Shown here piece by piece: positions 17,990-27,279 of a stretch of 64,000 nucleotides of DNA; the first letter of the stretch is position 1, and the number at the start of each line of letters is the position of its first letter. The stretch is from Nocardia sp. CDC159. GTDB taxonomy: Bacteria; Actinomycetota; Actinomycetes; Mycobacteriales; Mycobacteriaceae. The notes below the pieces were generated by a model that saw nothing but the letters and a program-made list of their open reading frames with translations, did not search any database and was not told the DNA's origin. The stretch covers positions 310,001 to 374,000 of the forward strand of contig NZ_JAMRXH010000001.1 of NCBI RefSeq assembly GCF_023740735.1, in the 5' to 3' direction. A program made the position numbers and the translations under genes.

Positions 17990-19714
17990 TCAGAGGTGGT
18001 CCGGCTCGGCCGACGGCCATCGATCGATACCGGTCGGCAACGGCTCGCCGACCGCTGCGCGTGCCAGGTCTCGATAGCGACTGGCGAGGCAGGTGGGATC
18101 GTGGTGGCCGGGCGGGTGGCGGCGGAGCCGTTCGCATTCGGCCAGCCAGCCCGCGGCCTGTCGCACGACCTGCGCGCGGTCGGTGTCCTCCGGCAGCAGC
18201 AGGGCGCCGTATTCCGGGGCGATGACCAGGGCCGACCCGAGATGTTGCAGACAGCGCGCGATGCCGAGGCGGTGGTCCAGTTCCCGGTAGGTCCGCAGCG
18301 CCCGCTGCCAGCTGCGCAACGCCCGCCGCCGTTCCCCGCGCGCCCACCACATCACCCCGGATGTCTCCACCGCATGCGCCGCCCCGGCCGGATCGCGTCC
18401 CGCCTCGGCCAGCACCCGGGCCGCGTCCAGCCGATCCCGCGCCACTCCCAGCCGACCCTCCCGCAGATGCAGCACGCCCAGATCGATCAGGGCGCCCACC
18501 TCACCCGCGACATCGCGGCGCGGCAACCGCCGCCACGCCCGCTCGAGCAGCCGGACCGCCTCGTCGGCCGCGACCGGCGGCGTGTTCCGCTCTCCCCCTT
18601 CTTTTTTGAGATCAGGCTGGTTCGGCGGTGGGGACTCCAGGAGGGCGAGCGCGCGCAGGGTGTCGGCGCGGGCGGCGAGAGCGGCCTTGTAGGGGTGCAG
18701 CCAGGAAATGTGGGAGGTCGGGACGGGGTGGCCGGTGCGGATGCGGGCCAGTTCGTACTCGAGCGGATAGCGGGAACGCGGAATCAGGGGCGGAAGGGCC
18801 TGCAGGACAGCCCGGTTGGCGGATTCGCTACCATCGCGGACCGACCAGAGGTCGAGCGCGTCGACAATGCGGGTCAGCTCGGGGATGGCGGCGTCGAGCA
18901 GGGACGGCGCGAAATCGGCCGCGTGCGCGGCGGTTCGGGCGATCAGGGTGCGCAGCTGGTCCTGTTCCTGTTCGAACCAGCGGCGCGCGCCGGAGGCGAG
19001 GTGGGCGGAGTCGAGCGCGGCGGCCCAGCGGGTGGCGCGGTCGGCGTGATGACGCAGCAGACTCGGCAGCGCCGCCTCCCACTCCAGACTCGCCAGCACC
19101 TCGGCGCGCGCGGGGCGCTCCGGTACGGCGGTGCGCACCAGCCGGTCGTGTTCGCCGTGGCGCAGCGCCCCGGTGCGCACCAGATCGGCGATCACCGCCG
19201 TCGCCGAACGTTGCTCCGCCGGCCACGCCTGCGGCACCCGCCGCCACACCACGAGCATGGCCGAGACCGTGTCGTAGAGCGCGGCCGCCGCATACCGGTC
19301 GAACGGCAACTCCCGCAGCACCGCGGCGACGATATCGCCGTTCAGCCCCGGATCCACCCGCGGCGGCGCGGGCGGGCCGGGCATCGTCGGCGGCGCGGGA
19401 CCGGGCGGGACCAGATCCGCGGTCAGCCGCAGCTCGCGCTCGGCGCGCATCCGCTCGCGCACGGCGGAAAGCCTGCGCCACAGCACATATCCGGCCGCCA
19501 GCACGACCACCAGCACCGCGATCCGGCTCAGCCAGTACGACAGCGACGACAGCACCCCGCTCTCGCCGACCCAGCTCTCCAGCAGCTTGCTGATGATCTC
19601 GAGCAGCATCGAGGTCGCGATGACCGTCGCGCCGCTCAGAAAGCCCTGCCAGGCCGAGGATTTCGCCACCACCTCCAGGGACGGCTCGTCACGCGGTGAC
19701 TCCCGCGCTGTCAT
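17990..19714 (-). CDS. Membrane protein with TPR-like C-terminal region, unknown function
   Basis: 574 residues, not assigned to a named family. Two hydrophobic helices lie near residues 24-45 and 61-80, then a Pro-rich linker (PPGPAPPTMPGPPAPP). The rest is predicted cytoplasmic and helical, ending in tetratricopeptide-like pairs (GALIDLGVLHLREGRLGVARDRLDAARVLAEAG, HRLGIARCLQHLGSALVIAP). There is no HTH or P-loop. The ATG overlaps the stop of the fused permease gene (ATGA), so it is the third gene of a binding-protein/permease/TPR unit. It may be a scaffold or regulator of that complex; this is inference from context. Confidence 0.8.
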   Translation of the reverse strand: MTARESPRDEPSLEVVAKSSAWQGFLSGATVIATSMLLEIISKLLESWVGESGVLSSLSYWLSRIAVLVVVLAAGYVLWRRLSAVRERMRAERELRLTADLVPPGPAPPTMPGPPAPPRVDPGLNGDIVAAVLRELPFDRYAAAALYDTVSAMLVVWRRVPQAWPAEQRSATAVIADLVRTGALRHGEHDRLVRTAVPERPARAEVLASLEWEAALPSLLRHHADRATRWAAALDSAHLASGARRWFEQEQDQLRTLIARTAAHAADFAPSLLDAAIPELTRIVDALDLWSVRDGSESANRAVLQALPPLIPRSRYPLEYELARIRTGHPVPTSHISWLHPYKAALAARADTLRALALLESPPPNQPDLKKEGGERNTPPVAADEAVRLLERAWRRLPRRDVAGEVGALIDLGVLHLREGRLGVARDRLDAARVLAEAGRDPAGAAHAVETSGVMWWARGERRRALRSWQRALRTYRELDHRLGIARCLQHLGSALVIAPEYGALLLPEDTDRAQVVRQAAGWLAECERLRRHPPGHHDPTCLASRYRDLARAAVGEPLPTGIDRWPSAEPDHL

Positions 19715-22356
19715 CGCAGCACCCCGCCGGTCAATCCGGGCACCAGGAATCGCCGCCAGGTGGCCAGCAGCAATACCACCGGCGGCACCGCCGACAACAG
19801 CGCCCCGGCCGCCAAATGCGCCACATTCTCGTGGAATTGGCGCGCCTCGCTCCACAGCAGCAACGACCACGGACTGGCATCGGCGCCGCTGACCAGCAAT
19901 CCGACGAAGAAATCGTTCCACACCTGCACCAGTTGCAGCACCGCGACCGCGACCAGGGCCGGTCCCGCCGCCGCCCCCACCCGCCGCAGCACGAGCGAGG
20001 CATCGACCGGACCGCGTCCGGCGTCGGCGGGCAGATCGGGCGGCGAGAGCAGCGCGCCGCGCAGGATCAGGATCGCGATGGGCAGGCCCAGGGCGGCGTG
20101 GGTGAGGATGAGCGGCATCGACGTGCCCGCCAGCCCGTAGTCGTCGACGAAGGCACGGATGCGGCCCACATACATTTGCGCGGGCATCACCGCGAGCACC
20201 ACCAGCGCCACAACGATCAGGCGCGAGCGCCTACCGTCGGGGTCCAGCGCCGCCGCGTAGTAGGCGGGCGGCAGCGCCGCGGTGACCGTCAGGAGCGTGG
20301 AAAACCCTGCCACCCAGGCGGTCTGCAGCAATGCCTGCCAGAGCTCGTCGTCCCGCCATACCGATTCCGGGCCGGTGAGGGCCGCGCCGTCGGGCCCGAA
20401 CCAGCTCACCGCCGCGAGTACCGCCAGGGGCGAGAGCATCAGCAGGGCGACGACACCGACCCGCAGCCACAGCCCACCGGCCCGGGCGGCGAGCACCGCC
20501 GCGGCCCCGATCCGCATCGCCACCGCGCGGACCACTCGTCCGGCACCGGCGGCGACTCCGGCCCCGGTGAACCGCGCGAGGCGAGCCTCGACCGTCGCAC
20601 CCATCCGCGTGGCCGCCGCGCGCCCGGTCCACCCGCTCGCCCAGCGCGGGCGGCGCAACCGCAATCGCACCGGAATCGGCCGCGGATCCGGCCGCGGCCA
20701 GCGGGTGCGGTGCCGGATCGTGCCGGATTGCAGCAGCCACGCACCGAGCCCCACCACGATGGCCAGCGGCAGCGAATACGCCTCGGCCCCAACCTGTCCC
20801 AGCCCCGGATCGGAGGTCAGCCGCCACCAGTGCACGGTCGCGCTGTTCAGCACGTACTGCCCCGGGCCGGGCACCGCGATCAGCACGACATCGAATATCC
20901 GCGCCGCGGCCACCGCGACCACCAGTCCGAGGATGAGCAGCACCGGATCGAGCAATCCGAGCAGCCGCAGCCAACGCCGCGCCCCGGTGCGCTCGTGCAG
21001 ATACGCGCTGCGCACCGGATCGGCCGCGATACCGTCCACCGCCGCCCGCAGCAGCACGAACAACGCCCCGAACCACGTCCACACGAACGCCGCGCCCAGC
21101 ATCACCGCATACAGCACCAGCTGCCCGCCGACCCCGCCCACCGCATCCACCGGCGGCTCGAAGATCAGCCGAAACGCCAGTCCCGCAACGAATGCCGAAA
21201 TCCCGAACGGAACCACCAGCGGCCACCACGGCCACCATCTCCGCCGCCCCCTGCCCCACGCCGCCCACACCGCGACCGGCAGCAGCACCCCCAGCGCCCC
21301 CAGCACCCACACGATCGTGATCGCGTACGCCTGCCGCCCCGCATCCGACAACCCCACGGCCACCACGCCCATCCCCGCGACGGCCGCCGCCACCGCGGGC
21401 ACCGCCGCCAGCGCCAGCTCCGACCGACTCGGCGAAATCCGACGCCACAGCAACGCCGAGCCCGTCGCGACACAGAGCACCACCGCGCTCCACACCATGA
21501 GCCCCGGTCGCTGCCGCGCCGCGAACAACAATTCCGTCGGCACCACCAGCACGATGGCCGATACCGGGAGCAACCAGCGTCCCCGCATCACCCGCGGCCA
21601 CCACAGGCTCGTCACCGCGGCCGCCGCGAGCACCCCGGCCGCCAGCCACGCCGCGGGCGGCGACCATTGGTCGCGAGTCGAATTCGATTGGGCCGTCGGC
21701 CGATCCGGTGGCGTTCCGGACGCTCGCGCGGGCATCTCGGAGCGAATCGGCAGTTCCTCGACCGCCGGGACACCGCTGGAGGCGGTAACGGCCGAGGCGG
21801 GTGGCACCGGACCCTGGGCGGCCCGCTCACCGGGCGGCGACGTCACCCCCGGCGCGCCGACTGTCGAAACACCTTCGCGGAACGGGTAGTTGGCGGCCTC
21901 GACAGCGGTTTCGGGCGACAGCGCCGGTTCACTCGCCCGATCGGCCGACTGTACCGCAGGGATTCCGGAGCCCACCGCGCGCGCCCCGAAGGACGTCCCG
22001 GGCGGGTGGACCAGCAGGGCGGTCGTCGCGGCCAGGGCGAGCAGGGCCGCGGAAGCCCACCCCGCCGCCCGGCCCGGCCGCCAGCCGCTGCGCCGCAGCC
22101 GATCCACCACCGCGGCCGCGGCCACGACGATCGCACAGGCCAGCAGGATCACCGCGCCCGCACGGGTTTCCGCGGCCGTGATCACGGTCGCCGTCGCGGG
22201 GACGACGAGCACCCCGAGGATCAGCACGGCCGCCGGAATCTGCAGCGCGGCCGCGGCGAGCCGGTGCAGGTACCGGCCCCGGATCAGCGGACCCGCCGGG
22301 CGACGCGGGGCCAATTCGAGCGTCAGCCCGTCGGTGTCGAGATGCCAGGAGCTCAT
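19711..22356 (-). CDS. Fused two-domain sugar-type ABC transporter permease
   Basis: 881 residues rich in transmembrane helices. Two MalF/MalG-like permease halves are joined in one chain: the first has the coupling-loop-like YLHERTGARRWLRLLGLLDP near residue 450 and IFDVVLIAVPGPGQYVLN; the second has GLAGTSMPLILTHAALGLPIAILILRGALLSPPDLPADAG and VWNDFFVGLLVSG near residues 740-810. The EAA loops are degenerate compared with standard permeases. An extra N-terminal membrane region and a polar Pro/Ser-rich segment (about residues 120-220) are unusual. It overlaps its neighbours on both sides by ATGA. No ATPase gene is present, so it must borrow one (MsiK-like) or work without. Confidence 0.8.
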   Translation of the reverse strand: MSSWHLDTDGLTLELAPRRPAGPLIRGRYLHRLAAAALQIPAAVLILGVLVVPATATVITAAETRAGAVILLACAIVVAAAAVVDRLRRSGWRPGRAAGWASAALLALAATTALLVHPPGTSFGARAVGSGIPAVQSADRASEPALSPETAVEAANYPFREGVSTVGAPGVTSPPGERAAQGPVPPASAVTASSGVPAVEELPIRSEMPARASGTPPDRPTAQSNSTRDQWSPPAAWLAAGVLAAAAVTSLWWPRVMRGRWLLPVSAIVLVVPTELLFAARQRPGLMVWSAVVLCVATGSALLWRRISPSRSELALAAVPAVAAAVAGMGVVAVGLSDAGRQAYAITIVWVLGALGVLLPVAVWAAWGRGRRRWWPWWPLVVPFGISAFVAGLAFRLIFEPPVDAVGGVGGQLVLYAVMLGAAFVWTWFGALFVLLRAAVDGIAADPVRSAYLHERTGARRWLRLLGLLDPVLLILGLVVAVAAARIFDVVLIAVPGPGQYVLNSATVHWWRLTSDPGLGQVGAEAYSLPLAIVVGLGAWLLQSGTIRHRTRWPRPDPRPIPVRLRLRRPRWASGWTGRAAATRMGATVEARLARFTGAGVAAGAGRVVRAVAMRIGAAAVLAARAGGLWLRVGVVALLMLSPLAVLAAVSWFGPDGAALTGPESVWRDDELWQALLQTAWVAGFSTLLTVTAALPPAYYAAALDPDGRRSRLIVVALVVLAVMPAQMYVGRIRAFVDDYGLAGTSMPLILTHAALGLPIAILILRGALLSPPDLPADAGRGPVDASLVLRRVGAAAGPALVAVAVLQLVQVWNDFFVGLLVSGADASPWSLLLWSEARQFHENVAHLAAGALLSAVPPVVLLLATWRRFLVPGLTGGVLR

Positions 22357-23732
22357 GGCACGCTCCGGTCCAGCGCCGCCACCGCCAATTCCACCGCCTC
22401 CGCCACCCGGCCGCGGCGGCGGTGGCCCACATCGACCAGGAAGTCGGTGAGGATGCGCCACAGCCCGTTGCGGCGGCCGCCGGGACCGATCAGATCGGCG
22501 AAATCGAAGATGTCCCAGCTGTTCAGCCGGGTTGCGACGGTTTCGAAGATGCCGTGGTAGGAGGCCGGGGTCGGGGTTTCGGCACTGGGCGCGACGAAGC
22601 CGCCGTATCGAGTCAGCCACGGCAGCGCGGCGGTGGGCGCGGCGAGCGCGGTCACCAGTTGCTCCGCGTGATCACTCGCGGCGGCGGTGACGACCATGAC
22701 ATCGCCACCGCCGATATTGGGCGCGCGGTAGCCGCGGTCCACGGCGGGAAAGGCCATGACGCCCACCGTCACATCCGAACGGCCGACCGCCCGCAGACAC
22801 CGCCGCACGATGGGTTCGGCGAAATCGGGCGCCACCACCATGGCCGCACGGTGGTGCTGGAACACCTCGCGCACCGCATCCGGGAACTGGCGGCGCAGGG
22901 TGGCGGCGACCCCGCCGGGAAAGGCGGTCGGCTCGCCCCACAGCAATCCGAGCAGCGTCAGTGCCTCGCGTACCCCGCGTCGCCGCCAGTCCCGACGTTT
23001 CAATGGCGCTGTGCCTCCGGCCCTTTCGGCGAGCGCCAGCTCCTCGTAGTCGCCCGGGGCCGCCGACCGCAGCACATTGGCGAAGGTGGCGGCCAGATTC
23101 CAGCCGTCGGCCGCACCCAGTGCGAGCAATCTTCGCCCGCCACCGCCGAATTCGCGCACACGCTCGGGCCACTCCGCCAGCGTCCACGCCCGCGGCGGAT
23201 CACCCGCCGGATCGCTGCGAGCCAGCTCGGTATCCGGCACGAACGCCGTCCGGTCGTACCAGACCAGCGATTTGTTCGCCGACTTGAACGGCACCCCGTA
23301 CTGACCGACCGCGTCGGAACTGCCGTACCGCAACAGATCCCACCACGGGTCCGGATACCGCGGCCGCCCCTGGGACTGCCACAGCGAATCCCCCACCGCC
23401 CGCAGCGCGGTGCCCGCCAACTCCCGAACCCGCCCCGCATCCGGCAGCATGACGATATCGGGCGCATCGCGCCCACGCGCGTTGAGCGCGATATCGATAT
23501 CGTCGCCCAGCGGAACCACCTCGACCGCCCCCGAATACCCCGGCGCCCCCGCCTCCGGCGACGCCACCCCGGCCAGCACCGCCCGGAAGGCCGCCAGCTC
23601 CGACCCGCTCCACGGCACCGCCACCCGCACGGCATCCCCCCGCCCGGGATCGGTCGCACAGGCCATCACCGGCAGCGCCACCCCTGCCCGCAACACCGCA
23701 CGCCGCGTGAGCCTGTTCCCCCTCGAACCCAT
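22353..23732 (-). CDS. Extracellular solute-binding lipoprotein, sugar ABC type
   Basis: 459 residues. The N-terminus NRLTRRAVLRAGVALPVMAC combines a twin-arginine-like start with a lipobox (VMAC), so it is exported and lipid anchored. The fold is family 1 solute-binding: VRVAVPWSGSE, ARGRDAPDIVMLPDAGRVRELA, YGVPFKSANKSLVWYDRTAF, and GGGDVMVVTAAASDHAEQLV, all typical of sugar-binding proteins. The ATG at 23732 has GGGAGGTG six bases upstream, the best ribosome site in the unit. It leads the three-gene operon with the fused permease and the TPR membrane protein. The ligand cannot be read from sequence. Confidence 0.87.
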   Translation of the reverse strand: MGSRGNRLTRRAVLRAGVALPVMACATDPGRGDAVRVAVPWSGSELAAFRAVLAGVASPEAGAPGYSGAVEVVPLGDDIDIALNARGRDAPDIVMLPDAGRVRELAGTALRAVGDSLWQSQGRPRYPDPWWDLLRYGSSDAVGQYGVPFKSANKSLVWYDRTAFVPDTELARSDPAGDPPRAWTLAEWPERVREFGGGGRRLLALGAADGWNLAATFANVLRSAAPGDYEELALAERAGGTAPLKRRDWRRRGVREALTLLGLLWGEPTAFPGGVAATLRRQFPDAVREVFQHHRAAMVVAPDFAEPIVRRCLRAVGRSDVTVGVMAFPAVDRGYRAPNIGGGDVMVVTAAASDHAEQLVTALAAPTAALPWLTRYGGFVAPSAETPTPASYHGIFETVATRLNSWDIFDFADLIGPGGRRNGLWRILTDFLVDVGHRRRGRVAEAVELAVAALDRSVP

Positions 23733-24005
23733 CGGCACCTCCCGACCATCAGCATGCCCGCCCGGCGGGCTCGCCACGCCGAGAACGCGGTGGTTGCCCG
23801 GATAAGCTGGCGCACATGGCCCTTCGGCACCCGAGCATGGACTGCGCCGAACCCCTTCGCTGGCCACGATTTGGAGCGCGGTCACCGGGTGGCCGATCTC
23901 TGCCGAGGGCACCCCGGTGGCACCCGAGGTCCTGATCGAGGCTCTCGCACCGCTGCCGAGGATCACGAATTCCGCGTCGAACGCGGCGCGGCCGAGCGCT
24001 CGGCG

Positions 24006-24521
24006 TCACGGTGATCCGAATGCGGCGGGCGCCCAGGTGTACTCGAGTTCGGGCAGCGCGAAGCCCTGCGGGAAATGCGCGACCCGTTCGCCGGTGCGGC
24101 GGCCGCCGTGGCGTTCGTAGAAGGTGATCGCGGGGGTGTTGGCCCGCAGGACCTCGAGATAGACCGGCCGTCCGGGATGGGTCGTCGCGGCCCAGGCCAG
24201 TCCGTGCCGCAGCAGCCTGCCGCCGATGCCGCCACGTTTGACATCCGGTCGCACATGGAGGTTGTCCAGCAGGATGCGGCCGTCGAAACGCGGGAGTAGA
24301 TAGACGAACCCGAGTAACTCGGCGGCCCCGTCCAGCACGAACAGCTGCCCGTCGGACCGGTCTCCGGCGAGCCGGTCCCGCCACAGCGCCAGCCGATCCT
24401 CCAGCAGCGGCCCGTTCAGATACTCGTCGGGCATGATGCCGACATAGGCGGTCCGCCAGCTCCGGGTGTGCAGCGCCGCAACGGATTCGGCGTCACGGTG
24501 GGTACCGGGTCTGATCGCCAT
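24006..24521 (-). CDS. GNAT family N-acetyltransferase
   Basis: 171 residues. The acetyl-CoA binding motif A is clear: LHVRPDVKRGGIGGRLLRHGL (RxxGxG), with the upstream strand LLGFVYLLPRF and the later NTPAITFYERHGGRRTGE, the usual GNAT C-terminal block. Such proteins acetylate amines on small molecules or protein N-termini; the substrate is unknown. It stands alone; 273 bp of sequence without a supported gene separate it from the binding-protein gene and hold that operon's promoter region. Confidence 0.88.
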   Translation of the reverse strand: MAIRPGTHRDAESVAALHTRSWRTAYVGIMPDEYLNGPLLEDRLALWRDRLAGDRSDGQLFVLDGAAELLGFVYLLPRFDGRILLDNLHVRPDVKRGGIGGRLLRHGLAWAATTHPGRPVYLEVLRANTPAITFYERHGGRRTGERVAHFPQGFALPELEYTWAPAAFGSP

Positions 24522-24578
24522 GAGTGGCTGCCGGGAGGATGGCGAGGCGCGCGGTCGTCGCTATCGCACGAGCATCCG

Positions 24579-25865
24579 TCAGCGCCCCGGATACTCCGGC
24601 GGCTGCCACGGCCGCTCCACATCGCTGCCGCGTTGTTGTTGTTGCTGCTGTGGCTGCTGCTGGGCCTGCGGCGGCTGGTACGGCTGCGGGGGCTGGTATT
24701 GCGACGGCTGCGCCTGCCCGATTCCGGCTTGCGGACCCAGGTGTCGCACCGACGGATTCACCAGCGGAGATTCGACCGGGGTGGCCGCCGCGGCCTCGGC
24801 CGCGCGCACCGCGCGCTCGGCGGCCGGGTCGGTCTTGACGTCGAACCAGTCGGCGACGTCGTCGCTGTCGTCCTCCGGGCGCGAACCGGTATCGCCGTCG
24901 GCGCTGGGTTCGTAGCGGAAAACGCCGTCCTCGCCCTTCTCGCCGAACTGCTTGGCGAAACCCTCCAGCGCCTTGCCGAAATCGCTGGGCACCACCCACA
25001 CCTTGTTGGCATCGCCCTTCGCGACCAGCGGCAGGGTCTGCATGTACTGGTAGGCAAGCAGTTCCGGGGTGGGCTTGCCGGACTTGATGGCGGCGAAGAC
25101 CTTTTCGATGGCCTTGGCCTGGCCCTGGGCCTGCAGATAGGAGGCGGCCCGTTCACCCTGGGCGCGCAGGATCCGGCTCTGCCGTTCACCCTCCGCGGAC
25201 AGGATCGCCGACTGCTTGGAACCCTCGGCCGCGAGGATCTGCGCCTGCTTGGCGCCCTCGGCGGTCTTGATCTGCGCCTCGCGATTACCCTCGGCGGTGA
25301 GGATCATGGCCCGCTTCTCGCGGTCGGCCTTCATCTGCTTTTCCATCGACTCCTGGATCGACGGCGGCGGATCGATGGCCTTGAGCTCCACGCGCGACAC
25401 CCGCAGGCCCCAGCGCCCGGTGGCCTCGTCGAGCACGCCGCGCAGCTGCGAGTTGATCTGGTCGCGGGAGGTCAGCGTCTCCTCCAGGGTCATACCGCCG
25501 ACCACATTGCGCAGGGTGGTGATGGTCAGCTGCTCGACGGCCGCGATGTAGTTGCTGATCTCGTAAACCGCGGCCTGCGGGCTGGTGACCTGGAAGTACA
25601 CCACCGAGTCGATCTGGACGGTGAGGTTGTCCTGCGTGATCACCGGCTGCGGCGGGAAGGACACCACGCGCTCGCGCAGATCCACCTTGGCCCGAATCCG
25701 GTCGGCGAACGGCACCAGGAACGTCAGCTGGCCGGAGACGGTGCGCGAGTACCGGCCCAGCCGCTCGATGACCGCGGCCTCGGCCTGCGGCACCAGCGCG
25801 ATCGATTTGAACACCACCACCGCGACCAACAGGATGAGGACAACGGCGACGATCAGTACAGCCAT
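24579..25865 (-). CDS. SPFH/Band 7 (stomatin/prohibitin) family membrane protein
   Basis: 428 residues: one N-terminal membrane helix (AVLIVAVVLILLVAVVVF), the SPFH domain (residues about 20-190, with VPQAEAAVIERLGRYSRT and FPPQPVITQDNLTVQIDSVVYFQV), then a long charged coiled coil rich in AEG repeats (EGNREAQIKTAEGAKQAQIL), and a Gln/Pro-rich disordered tail with a run of six Gln. It resembles QmcA and mycobacterial Rv1488. These proteins form ring assemblies in membrane microdomains. It overlaps the nfeD stop by one base (TGATG); NfeD-SPFH pairing is the classic arrangement. The Gln-rich tail comes from GTT/GCT trinucleotide runs near 24630-24662. Confidence 0.93.
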   Translation of the reverse strand: MAVLIVAVVLILLVAVVVFKSIALVPQAEAAVIERLGRYSRTVSGQLTFLVPFADRIRAKVDLRERVVSFPPQPVITQDNLTVQIDSVVYFQVTSPQAAVYEISNYIAAVEQLTITTLRNVVGGMTLEETLTSRDQINSQLRGVLDEATGRWGLRVSRVELKAIDPPPSIQESMEKQMKADREKRAMILTAEGNREAQIKTAEGAKQAQILAAEGSKQSAILSAEGERQSRILRAQGERAASYLQAQGQAKAIEKVFAAIKSGKPTPELLAYQYMQTLPLVAKGDANKVWVVPSDFGKALEGFAKQFGEKGEDGVFRYEPSADGDTGSRPEDDSDDVADWFDVKTDPAAERAVRAAEAAAATPVESPLVNPSVRHLGPQAGIGQAQPSQYQPPQPYQPPQAQQQPQQQQQQRGSDVERPWQPPEYPGR

Positions 25866-26299
25866 CACGGCCCCTTCCACACGACGGCGTGCGCGCCGTC
25901 GATTTTCATGATGTAGACGGTCTCCCCCGCCGGGTACACCTCCGACGGGTCGAACGGACGAGCGCTCCACACCTCACCGTCGATCTTGACCCGGCCGCCG
26001 CTGTCGCCGTCGACGGTCTCGAGCACCCGCGCGGTCTTGCCGGGCAGCGCATGCACATTCGTGGGCGTGGGTGGTGGAGAGGCGAAGCGACGCAACAACA
26101 TCGGCCGCACCAGCAGCAACAGGCCCACCGACGTCACCCCGAAGACGATCGCGTCCACGATCAGCGAGGTACCCGCCGCACCGGACACGCCCGCGGTGAG
26201 CAGCGCGGCCCCGCCCAGCATGAGCAGCGTGAAATCCCCGGTGAGCATCTCCGCGGCCGCGAGCAGAATCCCCGCGACCAGCCATACGATTGCGGCCAC
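25865..26299 (-). CDS. nfeD: NfeD-like membrane protein
   Basis: About 144 residues: an N-terminal acidic membrane helix (IVWLVAGILLAAAEMLTGDF), two or three further helices (LMLGGAALLTAGVSG, LIVDAIVFGVTSVGLLLLV), and a C-terminal OB-fold (GKTARVLETVDGDSGGRVKIDGEVWSARPF). This is the short NfeD form that partners with SPFH proteins, here encoded right downstream. The GTG at 26299 is taken because it begins the conserved VAAIVWLVAG and has a GGTGAGAG upstream; an ATG 57 bp earlier is also in frame. No serine protease domain is present. Confidence 0.9.
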   Translation of the reverse strand: MAAIVWLVAGILLAAAEMLTGDFTLLMLGGAALLTAGVSGAAGTSLIVDAIVFGVTSVGLLLLVRPMLLRRFASPPPTPTNVHALPGKTARVLETVDGDSGGRVKIDGEVWSARPFDPSEVYPAGETVYIMKIDGAHAVVWKGP

Positions 26300-26409
26300 G
26301 CTCTCACCGTACCCGCTTCGCCCGTTTTCGGCGTAGGTGTTGCGGTCGTGTTGCACGCATCCGGAATCGTGTCGTGACCCCTGGGAAACTCACGACCCCA
26401 GGTATTTTC

Positions 26410-27237
26410 GTGCCCGTGACTGCGCGGGACTACACAGACATCTTTTCCGGACACGCTCGAAAGCGGAAACGAGCCGTACCGCGGGTGGTGGCCGAGCCCG
26501 ATCTGGTGGCCGAGGACGCGGCGAGCGGGTTCTGCGGCGCCGTGGTCGGATTCGAGCGCAGCTACGACGGCGAATTCGTCAAACTCGAGGATCGGCACGG
26601 CACCGTGCGGCTGTTCGCGCTGCGCGAGGCCGCGTTCCTGATCGACGGGCAGCCGGTGACGCTGATCCGCCCGAAGGTTGCTACGCCGCGCCAACCGGTC
26701 CGTTCGGCGTCCGGCTCGACGCGGGTGGAGGGCCTGCGCGCGCGGGTGGCGCGGGCCAGCCGGATCTGGGTGGAGGGCGTGCACGACGCGGCGCTGGTGG
26801 AACGGGTGTGGGGACACGATCTGCGAGTGGAGGGCGTGGTCGTGGAGCATTTGGAGGGACTGGACAATCTGGGCGAAAAGCTCGGCGAATTCGAACCGGG
26901 TCCCGAGCGCCGGGTGGGAGTGCTGGTCGATCATCTCGTCGCGGGGTCGAAGGAGACCTCGCTCACCACGGGACTGGGCCCGCACGTCCTGGTCACCGGG
27001 CATCCCTACGTCGACGTCTGGCAGGCGGTGCGGCCGCGGGCGGTGGGCATCGCGGCCTGGCCGGAGGTGCCGCGCGGGGAGGACTGGAAGACCGGGGTGT
27101 GCCGCCGCCTCGGGTGGGGCACGCCACAGGACGGCTGGCGGCGGGTGTACGCCGCGGTGGAATCCTTCCGCGATCTGGAATCACCGCTCATCGGCGCGGT
27201 GGAACGGCTCATCGACTTCGTCACCGAGCCGCGGTAA
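26410..27237 (+). CDS. DUF3097 family protein
   Basis: About 275 residues, matching the actinobacterial DUF3097 family across its length: FCGAVVGFERSYDGEFVKLEDRHG, ARASRIWVEGVHDAALVERVWGHDLRVEGVVVEHLEGLDNL, RRVGVLVDHLVAGSKE, VLVTGHPYVDVWQAVRP and the closing LIDFVTEPR. The central part (WVEGVHDAAL... VVVEHLEG... GVLVDHLVAGSKE) looks like a Toprim-type nucleic acid or phosphate-binding core, but no function is established. It is soluble. Start is a GTG at 26410 or 26416; neither has a strong ribosome site. It is divergent from nfeD. Confidence 0.82.
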   Translation: MPVTARDYTDIFSGHARKRKRAVPRVVAEPDLVAEDAASGFCGAVVGFERSYDGEFVKLEDRHGTVRLFALREAAFLIDGQPVTLIRPKVATPRQPVRSASGSTRVEGLRARVARASRIWVEGVHDAALVERVWGHDLRVEGVVVEHLEGLDNLGEKLGEFEPGPERRVGVLVDHLVAGSKETSLTTGLGPHVLVTGHPYVDVWQAVRPRAVGIAAWPEVPRGEDWKTGVCRRLGWGTPQDGWRRVYAAVESFRDLESPLIGAVERLIDFVTEPR

Positions 27238-27279
27238 CGCCGCGCGCCCACCGCCCGGTGCGCACGCAACGGCGCAGTT

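Noticed and set aside
19696..22560. A 954-codon open frame opposite the fused permease gene
   Set aside because: Composition is Arg/Pro/His/Gln with no helices or motifs; the minus-strand frame has clear membrane and permease blocks.
24630..24662. Trinucleotide repeat as a phase-variable element
   Set aside because: The GTT/GCT run encodes the Gln-rich tail of the SPFH protein in frame; changes by whole triplets would not switch the gene off.
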